Shown piece by piece: positions 23,170 to 31,894 of a DNA stretch of 44,682 bases. A program made the translations under genes and the position numbers. The notes under the pieces were generated by a model, which did not search any database, was not told the DNA's origin, and was given only the letters and a program-made list of their open reading frames with translations. The stretch's first letter is position 1; each line of letters begins with the position of its first letter. This DNA is from CAYZAW01 sp964476505 (lineage in GTDB: Bacteria; Bacillota; Clostridia; Christensenellales; CAG-138), in NCBI GenBank assembly GCA_964476505.1, contig CAYZAW010000013.1, positions 1 to 44,682 of the forward strand, written 5' to 3'.

Positions 23170-25536
23170 ATGTTGGAAACCCAGGTACTGCCGGTCATAC
23201 CCCTTAGAAGCGTAGTGGTATTGCCCGGCGAGGTCGTTCATTGCGACGTTGGAAGAAGGAAAACATTATTAGCCATGCAGGCCGCCGCGGCAGGCGAAGG
23301 GATGGCATTTTTCTGCATGCAGAAAGACCCGCAGCAAAACGAGCCGGCAGCGGAGGATCTATATCGCGTTGGCACCATTGGTAAAATCAAGCAGGTGTTC
23401 CGCATTCAGGGCGAGGGCGTGCATATGCTGGTTACCGGCATGGAGCGCGGAAGAAGCGAGGAATACCTGTCGGACTCTCCCTATTTTGAAGCGGCGATCC
23501 GTCCGTTGGAGGATATAGACGGGCTGCCCACGGCGCAGGAAGCGCTTCGGCGGCGCATCATCGATCTTTTTGAGGAATACGCGGGCATTACCGGCCGCTT
23601 TACCAGCGACCAGAAAAACGAAATGCATACCATTGGCGGGGACAGCGCCTTTACCGATACGGTAGCGCGGTATGCCCTGACGGATGTGGACGATAAGCAG
23701 GCGCTTTTAGAGCAGAACGACGTGCAGCAGCGGATGCTGCTGCTGTTAACGCAGTTGGAGCATGAGCTGGAGATCCAGCGCATGGATAAACAAATCACTT
23801 CCCGCGTACGGGAGCGTATGGATCAGAATCAGCGGGAATACTACCTGCGGGAGAAGCTGAAGGTCATCCACGAGGAGCTGGGAGATCAAGAAGGCAAAGA
23901 GGCCGACGAGTACCGGGCGCGCATGGAGAAGAAGGAACTGCCGGAAGCGGTGCGGGAACGGCTGAAAAAGGAAATCGATAGGTTGAGCGAATTGCCCGCA
24001 AGCTCGCACGAAGGGCCGATGGCCAGAAGCTTTATCGAGCTGATACTGGATCTTCCGTGGACGGAGGAAACCGAGGACAATTTGGATATCGCACATGCCA
24101 GAGAAATTTTAGACAGAGACCATTACGGCATGGATAAGGTAAAGGACAGGATGCTGGAATACCTTGGCGTGCAAAAGCTGACGGGCAATCCCTCCGGCCA
24201 GATACTGTGCTTGGTTGGCCCGCCGGGCGTTGGCAAAACCTCCATCGTTTCCGCAATCGCGGCGGCGCTGGGGCGTAACTTTGTGCGCATGAGCTTGGGC
24301 GGCGTGCACGACGAATCCGAGATCAGAGGCCACCGCCGCACGTATATCGGCGCTATGCCGGGCCGGGTGATCGCCGCCATGAAGCAGGCGAAAAGCGTTA
24401 ATCCGCTGTTGTTGTTTGATGAAATCGACAAAATGGCATCGGACTTTCGAGGCGACCCCGCCGCCGCTATGCTGGAGGTGTTGGACAGCGCCCAGAATTT
24501 TGCCTTTACGGATCACTTTTTAGAGATCCCTTACGACCTGTCCCATGCGATTTTGATGACCACAGCAAACGATGCTTCCGCTATTCCCAAGCCTCTGTAC
24601 GACCGTATGGAGATCATTGAGGTGCCAAGCTACCTAGCAACGGAAAAGCTGGAGATCGCAAAGCACCATCTGGTACCAAAGCAGATCAAGCTGCACGGGC
24701 TTACCCGGGGGATGCTGCGCATTACCGACGGACAGCTTTCCGCCATTATTGACGGCTATACCCGCGAGGCGGGCGTTCGCGAGCTGGAACGCAAGATCGC
24801 CACGGTCTGCCGCAAGGCAGCATGCACCATTGCCGAGGGCCAGCCCCGCGTTACCATGAACAAGCAAAAGTTAGAGGAATACCTGGGGCAGCCCCGACAC
24901 CGGCAGGATGCGCTCCAAGCGGATACGGTGGGCGCGGTCAACGGCCTTGCGTGGACGTCGGTCGGCGGCGAGCTGCTGATCGTAGAAGCGGCAGCCGTAC
25001 CGGGTACGGGCGTATTGCAGTTGACGGGCAATCTGGGAGACGTGATGCAGGAATCCGGCAAAGCCGCCGTAACGTATGTAAGAAGCCGCGCCGCAGTATT
25101 TGGCTTGCCGCAGGACTTCTATCAAAAGCAGGATTTTCATATCCATGTGCCAAACGGTGCCGTACCCAAGGACGGCCCCAGCGCGGGCGTGACCATGACC
25201 ACGGCGCTGGTGAGCCTGCTTACCGGCGTGCCGGTGCGTGCGGATACCGCCATGACGGGAGAAATTTCTCTTTTAGGCAGGGTCATGCCCATAGGCGGCT
25301 TAAGAGAAAAGCTGCTGGCGGCGGTGCGCGCAGGCGTGAAACGGGTAATACTACCGGAAGAGAATCGGGCAGATCTATCAGATGTGCCGGATATCGTAAA
25401 GGACGCGTTGGAGCTGCATTATGCATCGTATTTGGACGAGGTGATCGCGCTTGCGCTCACAAAGCCCATCAAGCTATCGGATACGCCGCAGCCCATAGCG
25501 CTTGCCCAACTGGATTCTCCCGCCGTGCGGGTGTGA
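23170..25536 (+). CDS. lon: ATP-dependent protease LonA
   Basis: A 788-residue cytoplasmic AAA+ protease that degrades misfolded and regulatory proteins. The N-terminal substrate-binding domain (about 1-200) starts LPVIPLRSVVVLPGEV. A coiled-coil region (about 195-260) follows, then the AAA+ module with Walker A GPPGVGKTS (near residue 352), Walker B LLLFDEIDKM and sensor regions. The protease domain has the catalytic dyad Ser671 (DGPSAG) and Lys714 (GGLREKLLAA), with the same 43-residue spacing as in E. coli Lon. There is no transmembrane insertion, so it is LonA not LonB. AAGAGGTAAGG precedes the ATG. engB follows after eight bases, as in Bacillus. Confidence 0.97.
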   Translation: MLETQVLPVIPLRSVVVLPGEVVHCDVGRRKTLLAMQAAAAGEGMAFFCMQKDPQQNEPAAEDLYRVGTIGKIKQVFRIQGEGVHMLVTGMERGRSEEYLSDSPYFEAAIRPLEDIDGLPTAQEALRRRIIDLFEEYAGITGRFTSDQKNEMHTIGGDSAFTDTVARYALTDVDDKQALLEQNDVQQRMLLLLTQLEHELEIQRMDKQITSRVRERMDQNQREYYLREKLKVIHEELGDQEGKEADEYRARMEKKELPEAVRERLKKEIDRLSELPASSHEGPMARSFIELILDLPWTEETEDNLDIAHAREILDRDHYGMDKVKDRMLEYLGVQKLTGNPSGQILCLVGPPGVGKTSIVSAIAAALGRNFVRMSLGGVHDESEIRGHRRTYIGAMPGRVIAAMKQAKSVNPLLLFDEIDKMASDFRGDPAAAMLEVLDSAQNFAFTDHFLEIPYDLSHAILMTTANDASAIPKPLYDRMEIIEVPSYLATEKLEIAKHHLVPKQIKLHGLTRGMLRITDGQLSAIIDGYTREAGVRELERKIATVCRKAACTIAEGQPRVTMNKQKLEEYLGQPRHRQDALQADTVGAVNGLAWTSVGGELLIVEAAAVPGTGVLQLTGNLGDVMQESGKAAVTYVRSRAAVFGLPQDFYQKQDFHIHVPNGAVPKDGPSAGVTMTTALVSLLTGVPVRADTAMTGEISLLGRVMPIGGLREKLLAAVRAGVKRVILPEENRADLSDVPDIVKDALELHYASYLDEVIALALTKPIKLSDTPQPIALAQLDSPAVRV

Positions 25537-25544
25537 TGATTTGA

Positions 25545-26228
25545 ATGGAACAGATGAAGCCTGAGCCGCATATTGAAATAGAAAAAGCCCGCGAGCCATT
25601 CGCCGTGAAGCAGGCGGAATTTGTGGTAAGCGCAGGGCGCGGTTCCGTGTATCCGCCGCCTCTTTGTGCGGAGATCGCGGTGGTTGGAAAATCCAATGTT
25701 GGAAAATCCAGCCTGATCAACAGCTTGTGCAACCGCAACAAGCTGGCAAAAACCTCGCAAAGCCCCGGCAAGACCCGTTTGATCAACTTTTTTAAGCTGA
25801 ACCGCAGCTTCTATTTGGTAGACCTGCCCGGCTACGGCTTTGCCAAGGCCTCCAAAACGGAGCAGGAGGGCTGGGGCAGCCTGATGGAAAGCTACTTGGC
25901 AAGCGGGCGGGTCACGCACCTGCTGCTGCTGTTGGATATCCGCCATCCGCCCACACAGGAGGATCGGCAAATGTTCGAGTGGGTGCTGTATTACGGCGTT
26001 CCCTTTACGCTGGTGGCAACCAAGGCGGATAAGCTGGCAAAATCCAAACAGCAGCCTGCCGCCAACGCTGCGGCAAAGGCGCTGGGCGCTCCTCCCGCCG
26101 CGATCGCCTATTCCGCAACCGGCGGTACGGGCAAGCAAAAGCTGCTGGACGCCATCGAGCAGATCGTACTGGACGCCAAGCGCAGGTCTGATTTGACAGC
26201 AACCGACGGCGAAAATGAAAACTTGTAG
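25545..26228 (+). CDS. engB: Ribosome biogenesis GTP-binding protein EngB/YsxC
   Basis: A 227-residue TRAFAC-class GTPase needed for assembly of the large ribosomal subunit. G1 is GKSNVGKSSLIN, G2 contains SPGKTRLINFF, G3 is LVDLPGYGFAKA, G4 is TLVATKADKL, and a G5-like SATGGTGKQKLLDAI follows. The N-terminus (FVVSAGRGSVYPPPLCAEIAVVGKSN) is typical. It begins eight bases after lon with only a weak ribosome site, so coupled translation is likely. The C-terminus is slightly longer than usual, with an acidic tail. Confidence 0.95.
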   Translation: MEQMKPEPHIEIEKAREPFAVKQAEFVVSAGRGSVYPPPLCAEIAVVGKSNVGKSSLINSLCNRNKLAKTSQSPGKTRLINFFKLNRSFYLVDLPGYGFAKASKTEQEGWGSLMESYLASGRVTHLLLLLDIRHPPTQEDRQMFEWVLYYGVPFTLVATKADKLAKSKQQPAANAAAKALGAPPAAIAYSATGGTGKQKLLDAIEQIVLDAKRRSDLTATDGENENL

Positions 26229-26257
26229 TTGACAGCCTGCTATGCCATACGCATAAT
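26229..26257 (+). promoter_or_regulatory. Promoter upstream of the acidic zinc-ribbon gene
   Basis: A perfect TTGACA at 26229-26234, 17-base spacer, CATAAT at 26252-26257. The -35 box directly follows the engB stop codon. It would drive the zinc-ribbon gene and the metallophosphoesterase gene. Confidence 0.7.
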
Positions 26258-26297
26258 AGGTGTTGATTTAAAACATACCTTTTAAAGGAGTGAACTT

Positions 26298-26699
26298 ATG
26301 GGCCTTCGCAAATGCCCGCGCTGCGAGCTCAATTACATTCGGGATGAGGAAACCTATTGCAATGTCTGCTGCCGGGAAATGAAGGGCAAGGCAGATGCAG
26401 ACGAGGTCGTCATGTGCATTGAATGCGGCGAAGTGCCTGCGCAACAGGGCTCTGAGCTTTGCGTTGCCTGCCAGCGAGAGGTGCGGCGCAGGGAAAAGCT
26501 TGAAAAGCTCAAGGAGCAGCACACCGCGGAGGACGATCTGGACGTGGACGTTGACGAGCTGGACGAGATCGACGTACCGGCAGAGGAGGATATCCCCACC
26601 GAAGAACTGCAGGAAATTCATCGGGAACTCAGCGATGACGACGATGATGAGGAAGAAGATCCTCTGGAGGATGATCTGTTTTCGGAGGAGGACGACTAA
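26298..26699 (+). CDS. Small zinc-ribbon protein with a highly acidic tail
   Basis: A 133-residue protein that I cannot assign to a known family. The first ~60 residues hold six to eight cysteines in CxxC pairs (CPRC, CNVCC, CIEC, CVAC), suggesting two zinc ribbons. A short basic helix (RREVRRREKLEKLKEQ-like) follows. The last ~55 residues are almost continuously Asp/Glu, including DDDDDEEED. Such tails occur in proteins that mimic nucleic acid or bind basic partners. AAAGGAG precedes the ATG. It has its own strong promoter and lies 33 bases before a metallophosphoesterase gene with which it is probably co-transcribed. The function is unknown. Confidence 0.75.
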   Translation: MGLRKCPRCELNYIRDEETYCNVCCREMKGKADADEVVMCIECGEVPAQQGSELCVACQREVRRREKLEKLKEQHTAEDDLDVDVDELDEIDVPAEEDIPTEELQEIHRELSDDDDDEEEDPLEDDLFSEEDD

Positions 26700-26732
26700 G
26701 CGGCGGTCATTCGCCCGCACAGGAGTAGTACC

Positions 26733-27422
26733 ATGAGGGTGTTTGCCATTGCAGACTTGCATTTATCCGGGGCGGTGGATAAGCCTATGGATATTTACGG
26801 GTCTGCATGGGACAGACACCCTTTTCGTATGGAAAAAGCTTGGCGGGAGTGCGTACAAGAGACGGACGTTGTGCTGATTCCCGGGGATATCAGCTGGGCT
26901 AAGCACATGGAGGACGCGCTGGTGGATCTGCGCTATTTGCACACGCTGCCCGGCGTAAAGATACTCCTTCGCGGCAATCACGATTACTGGTGGAATTCCG
27001 TATCCAAGCTTCGCGCACGGCTTCCCGAGAGCATGCGGGCCATTCAAAACGATTCCCTTGTGCTGCAGGATACCTGCATCGGCGGCACGCGGGGCTGGGT
27101 TTGCCCCGGCAGCGCCGGCTTTGAAGCGTGCGACCAAAAGATCTATGACCGGGAGGTCAAGCGGCTGGAATTGTCTTTGTCCTCCATGCCGCAGGTAAAA
27201 AACCGCATTGTGATGTTGCACTATCCGCCCTTTAACGAGCGGCGGGAGCCCTCCGGCTTTACGGAATTGCTGGAGCGCTACGAAATCGCCACGGTGGTGT
27301 ACGGGCATTTGCACGGCAAAAGCTGCAAGGGCGCGTTTTGCGGAGAACGAAACGGCGTGCACTACCAACTGGTTTCGGCGGATCATTTGGATTTTACGCC
27401 GCATTTGCTGTTAGAAAGCTAA
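26733..27422 (+). CDS. Calcineurin-like metallophosphoesterase
   Basis: A 229-residue cytoplasmic phosphoesterase with all the dimetal-site motifs in order: IADLHLS (DxH, residues 5-7), LIPGDISWA (GD), LRGNHDYWW (GNHD), VMLHYPPF (His) and VYGHLHG (GHxH). The segment SMRAIQNDSLVLQD and the GTRGWVCPGS loop match a subfamily common in Firmicutes whose substrate is unassigned. CAGGAG precedes the ATG. It is the last gene before a strong terminator and directly upstream of the mraZ promoter region. Confidence 0.9.
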   Translation: MRVFAIADLHLSGAVDKPMDIYGSAWDRHPFRMEKAWRECVQETDVVLIPGDISWAKHMEDALVDLRYLHTLPGVKILLRGNHDYWWNSVSKLRARLPESMRAIQNDSLVLQDTCIGGTRGWVCPGSAGFEACDQKIYDREVKRLELSLSSMPQVKNRIVMLHYPPFNERREPSGFTELLERYEIATVVYGHLHGKSCKGAFCGERNGVHYQLVSADHLDFTPHLLLES

Positions 27423-27444
27423 TAATATAGAAGTGATTGACACT

Positions 27445-27477
27445 AAGAACGCTCATCAACCAGAGCGTTCTTTTTTC
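27445..27477 (+). terminator. Intrinsic terminator after the metallophosphoesterase gene
   Basis: A perfect 10-bp stem, AAGAACGCTC (27445-27454) with GAGCGTTCTT (27463-27472), loop of eight, followed by a T-run to 27476. It isolates the dcw cluster from upstream transcription. Confidence 0.93.
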
Positions 27478-27580
27478 TATGCAAGAAAATTTCCAGTGTT
27501 TGGAAGCCAATAGAGCGATTCTACCGTAAAAGTGGAGCAAAGCACTGGAAAACATGAAAAAAGCAACTAGAAATTTATAA

Positions 27581-27610
27581 AAATGGTGACAAGTGGTGGA
27601 AAGTGGTTTA
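27581..27610 (+). promoter_or_regulatory. Probable MraZ operator (three 10-base direct repeats)
   Basis: AAATGGTGAC, AAGTGGTGGA and AAGTGGTTTA stand head to tail at exact 10-base steps and overlap the -35 box and spacer of the mraZ promoter. MraZ proteins repress their own operon by binding short direct repeats with one-turn spacing near the promoter. A further AAGTGG lies upstream at 27530-27535. The A+T-rich gap 27478-27580 holds nothing else that I can identify. Confidence 0.7.
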
Positions 27611-27614
27611 TAAT
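27586..27614 (+). promoter_or_regulatory. Promoter of the dcw cluster (mraZ)
   Basis: GTGACA at 27586-27591, 17-base spacer, perfect TATAAT at 27609-27614. The RNA start would be near 27621, about 60 bases before mraZ. It is fully overlapped by the repeat operator. Confidence 0.8.
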
Positions 27615-27680
27615 TAACACAAAGTAGTGTAGCGGAGAAAAAGGATTCGTTCCATCCGGCAGGCAAAGGAGGCGGGCACA

Positions 27681-28127
27681 TTGTTGATAGGTTCCTTCAC
27701 CCACAGTGTGGACGCCAAAGGCCGCGTGTTCATTCCGTCCAAATGGCGGGAAGACCTTGGGGCTGTCATAGTGGTAACAAGGGGCATTTTAGGCGGTACA
27801 GACGCGAAGTGCCTGTTTGGCATGTCGGTAACAAATTGGAAGGCCTTTGCCCGGCGCTTTTCTCAGCTTCCGGAAACGGACGTGATGGCGCAGGCGTTCC
27901 GCAGATTGATGTTTTATCATGCGGCGGATTGTGAGATGGACAAGCAGGGCCGCATATTGGTGCCAAACGGCCTTAGGGATTACGCGGGCTTGACCCGTGA
28001 CGTTACGCTTATCGGCGTGGATAACCGCATAGAGCTGTGGGATTCCGAGGCGCTCGAAAAGCACAGCAGCAGCATTGCGGGAGACTATAACGAGGCGCTG
28101 TCCCGCTTGTCGGAGATCGGCATATGA
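27681..28127 (+). CDS. mraZ: Transcriptional regulator MraZ
   Basis: A 148-residue protein with two tandem SpoVT/AbrB-like domains: GSFTHSVDAKGRVFIPSKWRE, then ADCEMDKQGRILVPNGLRDYAGL. It forms ring-shaped oligomers and represses the dcw operon. It opens the cluster, as in most bacteria, and its own promoter contains matching repeats. It begins with TTG at 27681 (a second TTG follows directly), eight bases after GGAGG. No ATG is available before the first conserved residues. The stop overlaps the rsmH start as ATGA. Confidence 0.95.
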   Translation: MLIGSFTHSVDAKGRVFIPSKWREDLGAVIVVTRGILGGTDAKCLFGMSVTNWKAFARRFSQLPETDVMAQAFRRLMFYHAADCEMDKQGRILVPNGLRDYAGLTRDVTLIGVDNRIELWDSEALEKHSSSIAGDYNEALSRLSEIGI

Positions 28128-29059
28128 GCAGCTACCATGTTCCCATTATGGTGGAGGAGGTATTGTCCCTTCTCGCACCGGAGCGGGGCGGCATTTTTAT
28201 AGACGGTACGCTGGGCGGCGGCGGGCATTCCGAAGCCATCCTGCAACGGCTCCCCAAAGGCGGGCGGCTGTTTGGTATCGACCGGGACGGCGAGGCTATC
28301 CGGGAAGCGGAAAACCGCTTGCAGCCCTATGGCGATGCGTTTACTGCCGTTCGCGGCAATTTCTTCAATATGAAGGAACTGCTTTTTGAAAAAGGCGTTA
28401 CCGCCGTGGACGGCGTTTTGTTGGATCTGGGCGTATCCTCTCATCAGTTGGACGCGCCGGAGCGGGGATTTTCCTACCATGAGCAAGCGCCGCTGGATAT
28501 GCGCATGGACGACCGCGCGGCACTTTCTGCCTACGATGTGGTCAACGGATACAGCGTAGAAGAGCTCACCCGGGTAATTCGGGAGTACGGCGAGGAACGC
28601 TTTGCGTACCGGGTAGCGAACGCCATTGCCCGGGAACGGGAGGCAACGCCCATCAAAACCACAACGGCGCTGGCAGAAATCATCAAAAGCGCCATTCCCG
28701 CAGCAAACCGGCGGGAGGGGCCGCACCCGGCAAGGCGCACCTTTCAGGCGCTGCGAATAGAAGTCAACGGGGAGCTGGACGGGCTTGCAAAAGCGTTGAA
28801 AAGCGCGGAGACGCTGTTAGCGCCCGGCGGACGGCTGGCAGTGATCACCTTCCACTCGCTGGAGGACAGAATCGTAAAGCAGACCTTCCGGGAACTGGAG
28901 CATCCCTGTACCTGCCCGCCCAAAGCGCCCGTGTGCGTTTGCGGAAAGGTTGCGACCTCCCGGATACTCACAAAAAAACCGCTGATCCCCTCTTCGGAGG
29001 AGGAACAGAACAATCCCCGCGCCAGAAGCGCGAAGCTGCGCGGGATAGAAAAGCTTTAG
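28124..29059 (+). CDS. rsmH: 16S rRNA (cytosine1402-N4)-methyltransferase
   Basis: A 311-residue SAM-dependent enzyme (MraW) that methylates N4 of C1402 in 16S rRNA. The start HVPIMVEEVLSLL is family-typical. The SAM site is DGTLGGGGHSEAIL, followed by GIDRDGEAI and LLDLGVSSHQLD. The substrate region RRTFQALRIEVN and the LAVITFHSLEDRIVK block complete the signature. A CxC...CxC zinc-like pair (CTCPPKAPVCVCG) lies near the C-terminus. Its ATG overlaps the mraZ stop by four bases. Confidence 0.97.
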   Translation: MSSYHVPIMVEEVLSLLAPERGGIFIDGTLGGGGHSEAILQRLPKGGRLFGIDRDGEAIREAENRLQPYGDAFTAVRGNFFNMKELLFEKGVTAVDGVLLDLGVSSHQLDAPERGFSYHEQAPLDMRMDDRAALSAYDVVNGYSVEELTRVIREYGEERFAYRVANAIAREREATPIKTTTALAEIIKSAIPAANRREGPHPARRTFQALRIEVNGELDGLAKALKSAETLLAPGGRLAVITFHSLEDRIVKQTFRELEHPCTCPPKAPVCVCGKVATSRILTKKPLIPSSEEEQNNPRARSAKLRGIEKL

Positions 29060-29156
29060 CACGGTTGTATCCCCGCCGGGCACGGCGGAATGCATGCAGC
29101 GCAGGATGCGCCAAGAATTCGGCATTCGCTAGAAAGAATGCTACAATCGGAGATTG

Positions 29157-29669
29157 ATGAATACCATGAATGTAGACCGCGCAAACAGAAGCATACCAAA
29201 CAGCAGAGTATACGCGCCGACCCGGGGCACGGCGGCTTACGCGTACGCGCTGCCTGCTTATGAGCCGGAGGTACAGCCTGTACCCGAACCCCGGCAGGAG
29301 CCGGAGCGCCGGGCAAAGCCTGCTGCATCGCCCCAAAGGAAGCAGCATCTTTCCATCGGCGGAAAGATCATGATCGTATTTTCCCTAGGGCTCATGACGG
29401 TCACTCTTCTCCTTGTGATCGCCAGATATGCGGATATTTCCGCCCAGCATCTTGAGATCAACCAGATCAAGGAGAACATCAAGACCACGGAGCTTCGCTT
29501 GGCAGAATTGAATGTGGCGCTGCAATGCACGGTCAGCATCAAGGACGCGCAAGCGGCCGCCGCACGGCTTGGCATGACCTATCCGGAAAGTTCGCAATAT
29601 GTGCGCGTGGGCGACCCGCTGCCCCGTGTTGCGCAGCAGACCCCGGGCGGAGCCGCGCCTATGGAGTAG
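29157..29669 (+). CDS. ftsL: FtsL-like septum formation protein
   Basis: A bitopic division protein by position and layout, about 170 residues. A disordered, Pro/Arg-rich cytoplasmic N-terminus (about 1-70) is longer than in most FtsL proteins. One transmembrane helix (IMIVFSLGLMTVTLLLVI) and an external coiled coil (EINQIKENIKTTELRLAELN) follow, with a short tail (MTYPESSQYVRVG) of the kind seen in Firmicutes FtsL. Sequence identity in FtsL is always low, so the call rests on topology and on its place between rsmH and the class B PBP. The start is unclear: ATG at 29157 is very close to GGAGA, ATG at 29166 has a better distance, and a TTG lies at 29154. Confidence 0.75.
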   Translation: MNTMNVDRANRSIPNSRVYAPTRGTAAYAYALPAYEPEVQPVPEPRQEPERRAKPAASPQRKQHLSIGGKIMIVFSLGLMTVTLLLVIARYADISAQHLEINQIKENIKTTELRLAELNVALQCTVSIKDAQAAAARLGMTYPESSQYVRVGDPLPRVAQQTPGGAAPME

Positions 29670-29677
29670 GAGGAAGG

Positions 29678-31801
29678 ATGGGCACACCGAACACCGCCAG
29701 CAAACGCAGGCTGTTCAACCTTTTGATCGTATTGGGTCTGGTATTCCTGATACTGCTTGGCCGCCTGTTTTATGTGCAGGTGATCTGGGGGCCGGAGCTG
29801 CAGGAAATGGCGCTGGAGCAATGGACCATGGATACAAGCCTCTCCGCCTCCCGCGGCAAGATCGTGGATCGGGACGGGCAGGTGCTGGCGCAAAGCGGTA
29901 CGGCCTATCAGGTGCTGCTAAACCCCAAGCAGATCAAGGAGGGCGAGCGCGTTCGCGTTGCAACGGAGCTTGCCAATATCCTTGAAATGGACTATGAAAA
30001 CGTGTATAACAAGGTCTGCGCCAATAAAAAGCAGATCGTGCTCAAACGGCAGGTAGAGCGCAGTGTGATGGATAAGATCACCGCGCTGAAGCTGGGAAAC
30101 GGCGTGACCTTTGGCGTGGATGCCAAACGGTATTATCCGCTTGGCAACATGCTGGCGCAGATATTGGGCTTTACAACGGTAGACGGTATCGGGCAGGAGG
30201 GCATTGAGCGGGAGTATCAAAAATACCTCGCAGGCGAGGACGGACGGCTCATTACCGAGAAGGATAGAGACAATCGCCCGCTTCTGTACGGCACGGAGGA
30301 ATACATCGCGCCTGTGGAGGGCTGCGAGCTCGTTTTGACCATTGACAGCGTAGTGGAATCCTTTTTGGAAAAGGCACTGGAAGAAGCGCTGACGATCAAC
30401 AAGGCAAAAACGGCACAGGGCATCATTCTAGACGCAAAAACCGGCGAAATACTGGCGATCTCCACCAAGCCGGACTTTGACCCCAACGCCCCGCCCCGTG
30501 ACGACTTGGAAACCCTTCGTGCACTGGTAAAAAACCGGGTGGTGACGGACGCTTACGAGCCCGGCTCCACATTCAAAGTAGTGACCCTTTCCGCCGCGCT
30601 GGACAGCGGTGCGGTAAACGAAGCCAGTACCTTCGAGTGCCCCGGTTATAAAGAGGTCAACGGGGAGCGAATCAAGTGCTGGAAAAAGAGCCACGGCCAT
30701 CAGGAATTGCAAAAGGCCGTGCAAAACTCCTGTAACCCGGCGTTTATGACCATGGCGCTTGCCATGGGCAAGGAAACCTTTTACGACTACATGTACGCCT
30801 TTGGCTTCGGTTCCTCCACGGAAAGCGGTTTAACCGGGGAATCCGCCGGAATTGTGATCCATGAGAAATACATTCGGGAAAACAATTTGGCGCGTATGGG
30901 CTTTGGGCAAAGTGTGGCGGTCACCCCCATTCAGCTGGCAAGCGCGGTGGCGGCGGCGGTCAACGGCGGCAATCTGATGCAGCCGTACATCGTAAAACAG
31001 GTGATATCCGGAGAGGGAGAGGTCATTCAGGAAAACGCGCCAACCGTGGTGCGGCGGGTCATCAAGGAATCCACCTCCGCGCAGGTACGCAGCATCTTAG
31101 AAAGCGTAGTAGCGGAGGGCAGCGGCAGAAACGCCCAAATTCCCGGCTACCGGGTAGGCGGCAAAACCGGTACCGCGCAAAAATACGTTGACGGGCAGGT
31201 GTCCTCGGGAAGCCTTATTGCATCGTTTATCGGCTTTGCACCGGCGCAGGACCCCCAGTACGTTTGCCTGATCCTTGTGGATGAACCCCAAGTGGGCGTG
31301 ATTTTCGGAAGCACGGTGGCAGCGCCCTTTGTAAAGGATGTGCTGCACGAAACGCTTTTGCATTACAGCGTAAAGCCCACGGAAGAGATTAATACCGTAA
31401 CCGTGCCGGACGTTGTGGGAAAAACCGCCGAGCAGGCCGCCGCGGAATTAAAGGACGCGGGGCTGGAGGCTGTTTATACGGAGGGCGAGGAGCAGGCGGA
31501 GGTAAAAACCCAAGTGCCGGCTGCCGGGCAGCTTCTTACCAATGGCGGCGGCGTGCTGTTGTATACGGCGGAAACCACCGCCGCGCCGGAGCAGGAGGGA
31601 GATGCGGAAATCACCGTGCCGAACCTGATAGGCAAAACCCGCTTGCAGGCATACGACGAACTTAAAAAGCTGGGGCTGATACTGCGCATCACGCCTGCGG
31701 ATCAGGCGGGAACAGCCATTCGGCAAAAGCCGGAGGCGGGCACGGCGGTTGCCTACGGCAGCGAGGTCACGGTGGACTTTGACCTCTTGGGTACGGAATA
31801 A
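29678..31801 (+). CDS. Class B penicillin-binding protein with two PASTA domains (SpoVD/FtsI type)
   Basis: A 707-residue transpeptidase that cross-links peptidoglycan at the septum or spore cortex. A short basic N-terminus and one transmembrane helix (about 12-34) are followed by the PBP dimerisation region (RGKIVDRDGQVLA). Transpeptidase motifs: Ser297-T-F-K, Ser351-C-N and Lys496-T-G. Two PASTA domains then run from about residue 570 to the end, starting VPDVVGKTAEQAA and VPNLIGKTRLQAY. The start at 29678 has GGAGGAAGG; an upstream frame extension overlaps ftsL and is not used. Only one such PBP is in the cluster, so it may serve vegetative division (FtsI/PBP2B) or sporulation (SpoVD). The sequence alone does not decide. 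Confidence 0.93.
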   Translation: MGTPNTASKRRLFNLLIVLGLVFLILLGRLFYVQVIWGPELQEMALEQWTMDTSLSASRGKIVDRDGQVLAQSGTAYQVLLNPKQIKEGERVRVATELANILEMDYENVYNKVCANKKQIVLKRQVERSVMDKITALKLGNGVTFGVDAKRYYPLGNMLAQILGFTTVDGIGQEGIEREYQKYLAGEDGRLITEKDRDNRPLLYGTEEYIAPVEGCELVLTIDSVVESFLEKALEEALTINKAKTAQGIILDAKTGEILAISTKPDFDPNAPPRDDLETLRALVKNRVVTDAYEPGSTFKVVTLSAALDSGAVNEASTFECPGYKEVNGERIKCWKKSHGHQELQKAVQNSCNPAFMTMALAMGKETFYDYMYAFGFGSSTESGLTGESAGIVIHEKYIRENNLARMGFGQSVAVTPIQLASAVAAAVNGGNLMQPYIVKQVISGEGEVIQENAPTVVRRVIKESTSAQVRSILESVVAEGSGRNAQIPGYRVGGKTGTAQKYVDGQVSSGSLIASFIGFAPAQDPQYVCLILVDEPQVGVIFGSTVAAPFVKDVLHETLLHYSVKPTEEINTVTVPDVVGKTAEQAAAELKDAGLEAVYTEGEEQAEVKTQVPAAGQLLTNGGGVLLYTAETTAAPEQEGDAEITVPNLIGKTRLQAYDELKKLGLILRITPADQAGTAIRQKPEAGTAVAYGSEVTVDFDLLGTE

Positions 31802-31832
31802 CGAACTTGCAGATGCAAACAGAATTGCTTTA

Positions 31833-31841
31833 TGCTATACT
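31833..31841 (+). promoter_or_regulatory. Possible internal promoter before murE (extended -10)
   Basis: TGCTATACT at 31833-31841 is an extended -10. The only -35-like sequence at 16 bases is TGCAAA. It lies in a 93-base gap between the PBP gene and murE with no terminator, so it would add to, not replace, cluster transcription. Confidence 0.4.
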
Positions 31842-31894
31842 CTTTCTGCAATGAACCGAGGGGTTCGGCGCAAACTGGTTAAAGGAGAAATGCA

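Noticed and set aside
29139..29147. TGCTACAAT as an extended -10 promoter for ftsL
   Set aside because: The RNA would start at or just before the start codon, leaving no room for the ribosome site, and no good -35 is present.
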